Under the pieces are notes generated by a model. It did not search any database. It had not been told where the DNA came from and saw nothing but the letters and a program-made list of their open reading frames with translations. From Verpa conica (Eukaryota > Ascomycota > Pezizomycetes > Pezizales > Morchellaceae): a DNA stretch of 64,000 nucleotides. Location: assembly GCA_033030425.1 (NCBI GenBank), contig JAUFSD010000001.1, forward strand, positions 2,666,001 to 2,730,000. The letters run 5' to 3'. Shown in pieces: positions 22,533 through 32,335 of this stretch (positions within the stretch are counted from its first letter, which is position 1; every line of letters begins with the position of its first letter). The translations under genes were made by a program, and so were the position numbers.

Positions 22533-24531
22533 CTAAGCTGCCGAGATTCTTGCCGTCGCATCAGCAACTACCCTTGTCCAATCCGTCTTGAACACAATCG
22601 TGGTCTGGATAACCGCGACAAACACCAACGCCACGGCCACCCCAGACCAAAGACCCAATAATTCCCACCCAAATACAAATGCCGTCACCGCTGATATCGG
22701 AATAGCAATAAAGTAGTAAGCGACGATGCTAATATAACTACCAATATGCTGTCTCCCTTGCCCCCTGAGAATCCCGCCTCCCATAGATGCGATTGAATCC
22801 CACGCTTGGAACAGTGCTGTCAAGGGCATAACATGAACTACATACCCAATAACCTCTGGGTCTTGCGTCATTAGTAATACGAACCATCCTTTTGCTGATA
22901 CTAGGAAGAGGAAGTTGAATAGTCCTATAAAAACGCTTGCTATGAATCCTGTATAAGCTGCTACTTTTGCTGCGTCCTCGAGAGTCGCACCAAGGAGGTT
23001 TGCAACTCTTGTAGAGCTGGCAATTGAGAGTGCAAACGAGAGCTGGAAGGAGATACTGGTTGCAGTGACAAGAACTGATTGTGCAGCAAGATGAGCAGTG
23101 CCAAAGTAAGAGGCGAGTAGGGTTAGCATTTCGAAGGCTATGAATTCGGCTTCGACGATAATAAGACCGGGAAGGGAGAGTTTGATCATTGGCCACCAGT
23201 TTTGGAGACCTTTGCGAGTGAAGCCGCCCCAACAGTCATAGCCAGAGACAAAGCGGACATAGAGGAAAAGTAAAATGGGCATCATCCAGTCGGTGATTAC
23301 TACGGCTGTCGGGGCGCCGGCAAAACCAAAGCCATACTTGGGGTGCTATGGGGTATTAGTATTGGAGGTTATGTGAATTAAGGGTCTAGTGTAGGTAGTT
23401 TCACGAACCCAGACAAGGATATAGTTCATCACTGCATTGAACGGTGCGCAGATCAGGAGGACATAGGTCGAAGCAGTGAAATTTCCTTGCGCCTGTACGA
23501 ACCTCTTCCCAGCTTCGAAAAGCGCATATCCTGGCCTGGTTATAGGTTAGTTGTAGTACTTGCAAAGTGATTGGGCCACGAGAACTTACGCTCCAATTGT
23601 GAGAATACGGAGGTATTTCCCAGCCAGCACAGCCAATTCAGGCTCGGGAATAAGAAAATCAAGAATCTGCTCCGAAAACAGCCAGGTGATAATGATTGGA
23701 GCAGTAATACATCCAAGAAAGTATATCATTCTCTGCAAGTGAAGACCAATCAGAGTCTTGTTCCCCGATCCATATGCTTGTGCACAAAGGGTATCTAAAG
23801 ATGTACTCAATCCTATTCTCAAATTATCAGCCTATGCAAAGTGCTCTTTTTCTAACTCTCTGAATACCTTGATACACTGCATAACCGGTGATATTCGCTG
23901 TCATACTAGCCAGCAAGACAGCCGCCAACTCATCCTTTCCTAAATTCCCCGCCGAGAACAGCGATGCAAAGGTTAAGCTATACTGCAGCACAAACGTAGC
24001 ATATAGCGGTAATGTATACTTAATTAGTACTTTGAATTCTCTCTTATACGTTGTGTGCACTAGCCCATTTGTGACAGCCTCGTCCCATTTAGGCGTGGAC
24101 TCACCCTCTCTCTCACCCTCACTCGAGGCACATGACGACGCAGGACGGGGGGCTGTAGTCCCGTAGTCGGATGAGATGATGTGGTTATCTTTCAGTAAGT
24201 CTTGTTCCTCTGCCCTCATTTCGTCGACCTCCGCTCGGGTGAGGAAGTTAGGTTCTGTAGGTATAGGAGAACCGGGGAGAAATGTAGGACGGGAGTTTCC
24301 AAAGGTGAAGGAGGGACGACGGTAGCTGCCTACGAGCGATAAACGACGGGAGTCAGATTGCCTTGAAAGGAGGGGAGTTGTATCGTCGTCTGTAGGAGCC
24401 ATCAAGTGGTCATCATCTACAGCAGTGTTGCTTATGGGGCCACCGTCAAGCATTGAGGGAGAGCCTCTATAGTTGTTCCAGAGAGAGGATAATCCCGATG
24501 GCTGTTTGTCATTTGGAGTGTTGGAAGACAT
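22533..24531 (-). CDS. MATE-family multidrug/toxin efflux transporter
   Basis: Model: complement(22533..23345, 23409..23535, 23590..23812, 23868..24531), 608 aa. The protein is a multi-pass membrane antiporter of the MatE family, which exports organic cations or metabolites in exchange for H+ or Na+. Family signatures are [18 protein letters not shown] (assembled exactly by splicing the 55-nt first intron), [33 protein letters not shown] and the C-terminal half with [10 protein letters not shown]. About twelve hydrophobic segments can be counted, preceded by a hydrophilic N-terminal tail of about 185 residues rich in Ser/Asp/Pro, typical of fungal MATE proteins. Substrate and membrane (plasma membrane or vacuole) cannot be told from sequence. 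It is transcribed away from the DUF202 gene; the ATGs are 877 bp apart. Confidence 0.94.
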
Positions 24532-24822
24532 GTAATTAGATCTTTATTCAGACGATGACTTTGGGCTAGGTATATCACCGGGAGTAAGTGAGTGATATCA
24601 AACGTAACACTTATATACACCCTCGGGAAGATGCAGGAGGAAGCATTTGAGGGATATGCATACATACATGTATATGTACGGAGCCTATGGAATACCTGGA
24701 AACAAGACGAAAGCGGGGTGCTTCCGTATATGCAAGCCCGTACGTATATGCAAGCCTAGTCCTCTGCGGTAATTACTTATTTCATTCCAGTGCTATCTGG
24801 TGCTATCTTACGTGCAGACCTC

Positions 24823-24855
<33 letters not shown>

Positions 24856-25408
24856 CAACTACAAGAGAAGGTCACAGTGAGGGGGAGGTGGAGGAGGGGG
24901 GGCAGCAAAGGAATTGGGAGAGGGGTGATAGCGGGAGATGGAGAGATGGGGGGAGATAGAGTACATGTTAGTACTGAGTTTCCATGTACCCAGGGGGCCA
25001 AATTCAATTGAAATAGTGACTGGGTTTCATCTCGGGAGTGACTCTGTCTGATCGCGGGCTGCAGCTCGACTCGTGGCATTGCATGATGCTTTGGCCAAAC
25101 CTGGACGAAAGTCTCTCCCCTCGGCTTTGCCACCACTCAAGTACCTGCCTATGTAGTAATAAACTCTGTCTGGACGGTTATACAAGGCTTACATCAGCAG
25201 TTAAGGTAGGCCAGTGCCGGAAGAGGCATGGTCGACCCAATGCAAAGGTAGAAAGGCAAAGCCTGTTTTCAAAGCCTGCAGCGTCTCCACGTGATATATC
25301 CGATACTCCCTATAACCCTTCCCTGCATTGCTTGTGATAAGCGAGAAGGAGAGTTCCGACATCTCTCCGACACCTCTAATCGCAACACCTCAGCTTCCAG
25401 TACTTACA
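24532..25408. promoter_or_regulatory. Divergent promoter region, MATE / DUF202
   Basis: This interval separates two divergently transcribed genes, so it must hold both promoters. It contains a pure GA dinucleotide tract (24827-24855) followed by a G/A-rich stretch to about 24960. Such purine tracts are common nucleosome-poor promoter elements in fungi. No gene is seen. Confidence 0.5.
24827..24855. repeat. (GA)n microsatellite
   Basis: A 29-bp uninterrupted GA run starts about 295 bp upstream of the MATE start codon. It is likely to vary in length between isolates. Confidence 0.95.
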
Positions 25409-26141
25409 ATGCCCAACTGTATCCCCCGTCCCGTTAACATAGACTCGTAAGCTTTACTCTCTTCACCCATAAACTCTACTAACACCTGCTAGACTCGACT
25501 CTAATGGCCCTCTTATACTCTCGTCCCCTTTCGTCTCCTCCCTCCTGTTCCAAAATGACGCTAGTGATGCCCGCGACCATTGCGCAAACGAGAGAAGTAG
25601 CCCATCCCACTACCCCGCTAATTCTCCTTCTAGCTCTCTCGCTAACAGTGCATAATAGACTTCCTCTCCTGGCTACGTCTATCAATTTACCTCTGCGTCG
25701 TTTCAATCGCTATCGTCATCTCTTTCCATTTCAAGAGGGCGCCGACGCAATTAGAGAGGAGTATGAGTCTGCCGCTCGGAATGATATTTTGGGTGTTGAG
25801 TCTTGCGTGCTTGTTTGCTGGGTTGGCAAATTATTTAAAGACGTGAGTGATCCCCCCTGCTGCTGGTTATGGTCTGGGCTGATGTGGGTGGGGGGTAGCA
25901 TAAAGCTATACAGTAAGAAACGAGCACTTGTCCAGAGCGGACCGAAGACGCAATTTGTAAGTATAAGGATATCTGGAGATACTGGATTGTGCTAACGGTG
26001 CAGACTTTGGGTATTATTACGGTGGCTATAATTGCGACTTGGTTTGTACACTAATCATTACTGTTATTAAATTACTTAGTAGACAGCTGACTGACCGATA
26101 ATAGCGTTCTCTTCCTCGCGACAAATGCGAGTACAAAGTAA
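25409..26141 (+). CDS. DUF202-domain integral membrane protein, six exons
   Basis: Model: join(25409..25446, 25493..25596, 25659..25842, 25899..25956, 26004..26041, 26105..26141), 152 aa. The diagnostic DUF202 start motif is split by a 62-nt intron: ARDHCANER joins NFLSWLRLSIYL in phase. Three hydrophobic segments follow: SIYLCVVSIAIVISF, MIFWVLSLACLFAGLANYL and LGIITVAIIATCVLFLAT. A cytosolic-looking basic loop (YSKKRALVQSG) lies between the second and third. This matches the three-helix DUF202 fold. The family includes the membrane domain of yeast Vtc proteins, but this stand-alone form has no assigned function. Six exons for 152 residues is dense; every junction is GT..AG and in phase. It converges on pex12, with about 310 bp between stop codons. 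Confidence 0.88.
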
Positions 26142-26450
26142 GCCTGATTCAAGCGGTTTTATACGAATAAGTCCCCCCCCCTTTTTTTTCACTTTCTCGT
26201 GGTAAATTATAAGTATGATACGATATGGGTGGATAAGAGCGATGATGTTTTTCATAAATATAATGATTATCTTTCATCACATACCTCCCTAGTAACGTGA
26301 TGCTATGCTTTATAACCCTACTCATGCAATAAAAAGGGAATGTCAAATTACGGTATATCATGCCATGCCTCCAAGAACCGTCGGTGTAAATAATGATATA
26401 TAAAGTGAAAAAGGCACCAAATAAACCAGAACCAAGAAACCCCAACACAT
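26142..26450. other. Convergent 3' region, DUF202 and pex12
   Basis: This short spacer lies between two converging genes and should hold both 3' untranslated regions. It contains a C8/T8 run near 26173-26188. No gene is seen. Confidence 0.5.
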
Positions 26451-27859
26451 CTATACCATAATCCTCCTCAAACCCTCCGTCCCGCCCAACAGCCTCACCC
26501 CCGTAACTGGACAACATCCCTTCCCTGACCCTGGATTCTCCTCGCCATCCTGTACCCATCTAAAAATGCACGGGTAGCAGAAAACGTATCCCGTCTGGAC
26601 AGCCGTAGGGTTTGTAAGTTCATTTTCGCAGATAGGGCAGATCCTGCTGTCTTCCGGTAATTTGACCAACTTGCGTCCTTGACGCTCTAGCTTCCCATCA
26701 TCATCTTCCTCCTCTTCGTGTTCTGCGGGTGGCGGGATTGTCCATGGCGGCGGTAGCTCAATCGAAGCGGCAGTTTTGGCAGATAGCTGGCGAGCAAAGT
26801 CGGAGGCGTGCCACCATTCAAGAAACTTGAGGAAGAAGATAGATGTGGGAAGGAGGATCTTGAGACTGTCGAGGAGGCGGGGAAGGATGAGGCGGGAGAC
26901 TGCTGTAGGGGAAAGAAGAGAGCGCGATGTTAGTGGAGGAGCGCCAGGGCGGGTGATTGGACGAGAGGCAGCTTCGAATGCGCGCTGTAAAATTTTCAGG
27001 TTAGTTGTCTACTCGGGGAAGAGGTGATCATGTAGTATTTTGGAGTCTCACATGGTCAGCCTCAGTCAATCGTCTCATACGAATATTAACAAGAAAGTGA
27101 AATGGTGTGTGATAGTGGGATCTGTCGAATAAGTATGCAAGGTTGAATGCGAGGGTTGAGAAATAGTAGGCTGCGTTTATGGTGGGGTAGACTTTCCTGA
27201 GGAGTCGTTTTAGCTGGTAGATGAGCTTCTCTCGTGCTGAGGCCTGATGATAGATGTCAGTGATTCATATAGACACACTGGTGAGGTTTAGCATACATTC
27301 TCATCCGGTTCATCATTACGGTAATTCGAGCCAAAGAGATTGGCCGCAGCACCACCGGCGTGGATCTCATACGCGTCGTCAAGCTTCCTTTTCAAATATG
27401 GCACGCCAACCTATCACCCTCAACAATCAGTTCAATTGTACTCACCACTATGGACCATGGAGGGTTTTTTTGTTTCCCTACAATAATGAATAAACTCTTC
27501 CACACGTCTGCCCTCTTCAATCTCGTGCTAGTCGCGAGTATATCCGGCACGCTCTTCCCGGCCCTTGGGAGATCCTTCGCCAACACCCTTTCCCGCTTTA
27601 TCCCGTAAAAGTTCTCGGTAAAGCTCCCACCCCATCGTTTCAGGTAATGGCGCTCGACGAGGAGCATGAAGAGGGCGTAGAATTCATCGTAGCGGTTGAA
27701 GATGTGGATTAGGTAGCGTGGATGCCGTTGTGTGAGGATGGCCAACACATAGCGGACTGAGGGTTCGAGGAGGTCTCGAAGTTGTGATTCGGAGAGGAGC
27801 TCGAATAAGGAGGGTTTAGACTCGTCGAGGCCCGAAGACACGTTTGACATGAACTCCAT
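26451..27859 (-). CDS. pex12: Peroxisomal RING ubiquitin ligase Pex12
   Basis: Model: complement(26451..26984, 27052..27243, 27297..27410, 27482..27859), 405 aa. Pex12 is one of three membrane RING peroxins (with Pex2 and Pex10) that ubiquitinate the import receptor Pex5 during peroxisomal matrix protein import. The N-terminal Pex2/Pex12 domain shows PSLFELLSE, YLIHIFNRYDEFYALFMLLVERHYL and GGSFTENFYGLKRERV-like sequence. Splicing restores LFIIVGVPYLKRKLDDAYEIH. The C-terminal RING (about residues 343-385) has CPIC ... GYVFCYPCIFRW ... CPVTG; the degenerate ligand set is normal for Pex12. An acidic linker (EEEEDDD) precedes the RING. The ATG at 27859 gives the canonical MEFMSN start. Its ATG lies 411 bp from that of the divergent methyltransferase gene. 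Confidence 0.96.
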
Positions 27860-28270
27860 GGTTACGGCCCAGAGATGAGAGGACAAGGAGAGCGAGAGGG
27901 GTTCAACTCAGAACACAATATGTATGTATCGTGGAAGGTATTGAAGAATCCTTGGGGGAAGGTATGAGCACCAACGCACACACGTTCTCTCTCTCATGCC
28001 GAGGTGTCGTTTCGTTGATGTGCCGTTGCCGTTGCAGGGGATGCAGCGTCACTCATGTGCCACACACTGCTACAGTATCCAATAATGGAGGAGAACGGAG
28101 AAACAAGAGGGTATTCAGATATTTCAATTGAAGTCTTAAAGGAGTCTGTTCTAGATATCTATAACAGGCATAGAAGAGCTCTACTATCTACCATCTACTA
28201 TCCTACATCTGGTCTATGTTGTGGTAGCTTTGCCTACCAAATTACGTACCTGCATTCCCTCTCAACCAAA
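27860..28270. promoter_or_regulatory. Divergent promoter, pex12 / MT-A70 methyltransferase
   Basis: The 411 bp between two start codons facing away from each other must drive both genes. An ATG upstream at 28055 is in frame with the methyltransferase, so a longer N-terminus cannot be excluded, but the intervening codons look non-conserved. No strong TATA box is visible. Confidence 0.5.
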
Positions 28271-29572
28271 ATGCAAGTCTCCTCCCCCTCCCCCGCAATC
28301 CTCTACGCCTCCCCCACAAAGTCTATCATCCTCCTCGACATCCCCTCTTCCCTCTCTGCTCCCCCCGGCTTCACCCTCCGCTGCCCTCATAAACCCCTGG
28401 AAATACCCTATACCCTCCCAGAGCCCAAGACACAGACACAATTCACCCAGGAACTTGCCCAGATTCACTCTCGTCTCCTCCCTTCCCTCATAGCTGCTCT
28501 CGAAGACATCCATTCTCACTACACTGGACCGTACCACCACCCCCGCACTCAGGATGAACCCAGCACACTATCCCAGGAACTCGACTTTCATGCTGGTGTC
28601 CCGTTCTTGCAGTCCCTAAACACACCCGAGGATATGGTAATCTTAGACACATCCACATCATTCTCAGATATCTCAGACATCCTCTCACTACCAATTGCTT
28701 CCCCCTACTCTAGTTGGGCAACATTAACACTCTCGCACCCACACCCTCCAAAGACTTTTCATATACCTCCAAATTCTTCATTCTTATTATCGAGTTTCCA
28801 GTCCTCAACCACAACTTTTACTACCCTAGCTAGAGAGCAAGGTCCGTTTGACTTCGTCCTCTTGGATCCACCATGGCCAAATAAGTCTGCTGCGAGGAGT
28901 AGCACTTATGAGACATTGTCGAGGTTCGATACGAAGGATCTGCTACGGCTGCCACTTGGCCGGGTGCTTACATATCCTGTAACCCACGAGAGCGGGAGCG
29001 GATATAGTAAGGGAGGCCTAGTGGGTATATGGATAACCAACAAGCCAAAATTTAGAAAGTTCGTAATTAAAACACTATTCCCAAGTTGGGGGGTGCAGAT
29101 GGTGGGAGAGTGGCTGTGGCTAAAGATTACGACCGGGGGTGAGCCAATGTTCGCACTGGATAGTAGCATGAGGAAGCCGTACGAGGTTCTATTATTTGGG
29201 AGAAGGATTAAACCTGCCAATGACAAGAAAAAGAGGAGACGGGAGCCAGATGAAGATGAAGTTGGGACACGGCATGATTGTGAGGGGCTACCTACAAGGA
29301 TAGCTCGAGTTTCTGCAAAGACTATCCTTGCAGTTCCAGACCTCCATTCGAGGAAGCCATGTATCAAAGGTTATTATTTCTATTCAGACTATTGTTATAT
29401 ATACTCACCCATCATAGTACTCATTGAGCCCTACCTGCCAACATCTTATAGAGCATGTGAAATCTTTGGGCGCAATCTCACCGAAGGGTGGTTTACATGG
29501 GGTGATGAGGCACTCAAATTCAACTGGGAGGGCCATTGGAAGGAGAGAAACGAATTGATTATGGATAACTAG
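28271..29572 (+). CDS. MT-A70 family methyltransferase, METTL4-like
   Basis: Model: join(28271..29369, 29418..29572), 417 aa. The catalytic DPPW motif (Asp199-Trp202, in VLLDPPWPNKS) is the adenine N6-methyltransferase signature of the MT-A70 family. Downstream GLVGIWITNKPKF, WLWLKITTGGEP and the MRKPYEVLLFGRR and HSRKP elements fit the METTL4 branch rather than the METTL3/IME4 branch. Family members methylate adenine in DNA (6mA) or the cap-proximal 2'-O-methyladenosine of U2 snRNA; which applies here is unknown. A 48-nt segment (29370-29417) has GT..AG ends and a length divisible by three, so skipping or keeping it preserves frame. Removing it gives a better continuation (SRKPCIKVLIEPYL). 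A basic tract (KKKRRREPDEDE) could be a nuclear signal. The frame is also open upstream to 28055. Confidence 0.88.
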   Translation: MQVSSPSPAILYASPTKSIILLDIPSSLSAPPGFTLRCPHKPLEIPYTLPEPKTQTQFTQELAQIHSRLLPSLIAALEDIHSHYTGPYHHPRTQDEPSTLSQELDFHAGVPFLQSLNTPEDMVILDTSTSFSDISDILSLPIASPYSSWATLTLSHPHPPKTFHIPPNSSFLLSSFQSSTTTFTTLAREQGPFDFVLLDPPWPNKSAARSSTYETLSRFDTKDLLRLPLGRVLTYPVTHESGSGYSKGGLVGIWITNKPKFRKFVIKTLFPSWGVQMVGEWLWLKITTGGEPMFALDSSMRKPYEVLLFGRRIKPANDKKKRRREPDEDEVGTRHDCEGLPTRIARVSAKTILAVPDLHSRKPCIKGYYFYSDYCYIYSPIIVLIEPYLPTSYRACEIFGRNLTEGWFTWGDEALKFNWEGHWKERNELIMDN

Positions 29573-29960
29573 GCCTTCAAAGCGCTTTATTATGGGTATC
29601 AAATAGGTATAGTGCCGGTGCAAGCAGGTTTGGATCTATGATTTAGGAGCATATATATAGAGGCTATAGGAGTCCTCCTAAGCCTACGGTCTAATTGAGC
29701 CCTCTCTATTTTTCTACACAAAGAATCTGCTGTCAACGATTTGTTTGGGTTATCAAATACCTTAAGCTAAGGGCTCCATGTATTTATGATTAATTCATTT
29801 ATTCACTCGCTGTCAACGAGTGATTTGTCATGACGCAATATCTTATATCCTAGGACGAAACCCAAATAATAAATTCGTTAAATACATCAGGTGGCCTATC
29901 ATTCCACCAAAATTTCGCAAAATTGAATTTACCCCTACTATCTTTGTTAGAAAGTCCGGA
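29573..29960. other. Convergent 3' region, methyltransferase and dioxygenase
   Basis: This 388-bp spacer holds the 3' ends of two converging genes. A direct repeat of the phrase gctgtcaacga occurs about 80 bp apart (near 29728 and 29809). No gene is seen. Confidence 0.5.
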
Positions 29961-31376
29961 TCAGTAGTAGAGCGGAGTGAAGTGTACCTCATACGGCCTC
30001 TCAGCCTGCGGAGTAATCCTAGCCAAATGGCGCCTCTCACCTGTATCCCAATCCAAAAGTGCTGAATGTGCTGTAACACGATTATCCCAAACCACGACAG
30101 TCTTTGGTTCCCATCTCACACGGATCTGGTAGTCAATTCCATATGCAATGTGATCATAGAGGAATTTTAGCAGCGCATCGCTTTCTTCCTTTTTGTAACC
30201 AACTATGTTGCGTGTGACTGAAGAAATGTCAGGAAGCATTCAGATGGGGGATAAAGGGCGGAGAGTTACATTGTGGATTAACGAAGAGTGCTTTCTTCCC
30301 AGTTGCCTAGAGACAGTGTAGTCAGTAGTTGGCAGCCTAGAGACATAGGCCTAATTTAGGGAGCAGGACATACAGGATGTGTCCGAATGACTGGGTGTTC
30401 ACTTGTAACTGGTTCTCTTCTTATAACTCCCCCACGCTTTCTCGCAAAATCTGCTTGTTCATGCCCAGAATGAATTGCTGTTAAGCCCTCGAGGCGTTTC
30501 CGGAACGGCTCACTAAGCCTATTATAGGCCTCAACTTGGCTCACAAACGCAGTATCCCCACCCGAGTAGCTCCCGTCAACTTTCGGAATATCAAGCGAAT
30601 ACAGGAACGTAGTTCCGGGAGGCTTTGATGGAAAATATGACCCATTAGAAATCCCAACATCTATACGATTAGTGATAATAAATACCTGTTTCTCGTAAGT
30701 GACATCCGAATGCCATGCCACACTACTCGTCCTTGTCTCAAGTACACTTGCTTCTCTCTCTCCAGCGCCTCTATGTACCAAGTGAATCTCAGGGAAATCT
30801 TTCGGTTGGCCCGAGGTGGGGTGGATGTGATGTCTCCCAAAATAGCCTCCGAACTCAAGGGCTTGCTCAATGGATAGATCTGCAAAGTCCTGGTCTCTAA
30901 ATGCCACAACTCCACGCTGGGCGACAAAGAGCGCAAGTTCATCTTTTCCTGCTGTAGTGAGAGCGCTTAATTGGATACCCCTGACTTCAGTGCCAAATTT
31001 AGGGCTTATGTGAGAGATCCTTGCATGAGCTGGGGGGAGAAGATTGGGGAATGATGAGTCTGCAGAGAGTCCGTGTTCGATGTGAGTAAAAGGTTCTAGC
31101 GGAGGATATCTGTAAATGTTAGTCAGTTTTGCGATGATTGGTTGGTTGTAGGGTGTACTTTTTATCGCCTACCCAGGTTGGGAGGTAGTGCGGGTACTGG
31201 AAACTTTTAGTTTATGCTTGAAGTGATTTTAGGGGGCACCATACTGTTGCTGGGGCATGCTTGTCAATTCCCTTGGTCTCATTCTCTTTATTGAAGCTTT
31301 CTGGGCCGTAGCCAATTTCCTTGTAATCTCCCACGGGGACATCTACACTTTTTGCAAGAGTTACTGCTGGTGCCAT
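29961..31376 (-). CDS. TauD/TfdA-type 2-oxoglutarate-dependent dioxygenase
   Basis: Model: complement(29961..30217, 30270..30306, 30374..30622, 30686..31109, 31159..31196, 31245..31376), 378 aa. The family hydroxylates sulfonates such as taurine, releasing sulfite, and uses Fe(II), O2 and 2-oxoglutarate. The facial triad is visible: His190 and Asp192 in WHSDVTYEKQ, and the distal His344 in NRVTAHSALLDW. The 2-oxoglutarate-anchoring arginine is in RRHLARI (Arg356/360). Other landmarks are YPPLEPFTHIEHG, GVVAFRDQDF, GRHHIHPTSG and PPGTTFLY. Six exons, two of them under 40 nt, all join in phase. In yeasts and filamentous fungi such enzymes (Jlp1-like) allow sulfonates to be used as sulfur source; substrate here is inferred. 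Ends with HFTPLYY. Confidence 0.94.
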
Positions 31377-32335
31377 TGTGAGTTATATTGAAGTGTTTTT
31401 AAAGGGAATAGATGTAAGAATTGATAGGGATACCGACCATTTTAATATTACCGCTGATCATTGGTATTTCGTGATAGGACCAAGTCATGATGCAATGTAG
31501 ACTTTGTCAAAAAGTATTACTATAATACCCTAGAGTCGATAGTCAAAGTCCCTATCGATATAGATAACGTTTCTTGCCGGTGAACCGAAGGTGGTAAGAG
31601 ATGTGTGGTTCGAGATGGGGTGTGCGAAATATCGGTGTTGTATCACGCAATCCCTAGGATATACAACCTTGCAGAATATGGGGGATCTTCCACTCAAGGG
31701 TCGGCTGGTAACGTAGGGAGGGAGGGAATAGAGGCGAATGGCTACATGCCTTGAGAGTGAAATTACTTCCTTTTTGAAGATATATGAGTCATGAAATGTC
31801 ACCCGGTGCATGGTAGGCTTTTGTGGCCCCTGCTTTTGACATCGCGTTGGAATTAACTATATAAGAGTTTGCTGGTTTTTCTTCTGTTGTGTTTTTTGCT
31901 GGGGATAGGGGGAGGGTGTAATCTGTATGTGTATTGATAAATCATGACAGATTTAAGAGTGAAATTTATTAGGAGACCGTATGTTAGAGCACAATAAGTC
32001 CTTTCTTCTGTATGTAGTTACAAAAACGCCTTTTTTACTCCTCTATACACTGGTTATAGAAGCACACACATAAATAAGCAGTGAATATGAGATAGAAAGC
32101 CTTGAAACCATGAACTATATGCCCTCACGACATACTAGAAGAAGATTACATAAAGATAAGTAGAGTCAAGGAATCATCTTACAAGGGGAAAAAATAAAAA
32201 ATAAATGTAATGGATACAGAGAGCCCTAGATAATGAAATAGAACTACGAATCGGTTAAAAAGAAAGATATCAAACACCCCCCCCCAAAAAAAAAAAAATT
32301 TCATAAATCACGCCTCATCCCTTCAAAAAAAACCA
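31377..32335. other. Intergenic region upstream of the dioxygenase
   Basis: This interval contains the dioxygenase promoter and the 3' untranslated region of the large Tao3 gene. The part around 32200-32330 is A-rich with a C/A homopolymer junction (cccccccc then about 12 A) near 32277-32298. The minus-strand frame at 31530-31811 lacks recognisable features. Confidence 0.5.

Noticed and set aside
28055..28270. Longer N-terminus for the methyltransferase starting at 28055
   Set aside because: The frame is open, but the added residues look non-conserved, fall in the short divergent promoter, and the ATG at 28271 gives a normal protein start.
30660..30942. Additional frames overlapping the dioxygenase gene
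   Set aside because: They are shadows of the conserved dioxygenase exons in other frames; the spliced model explains the region fully.
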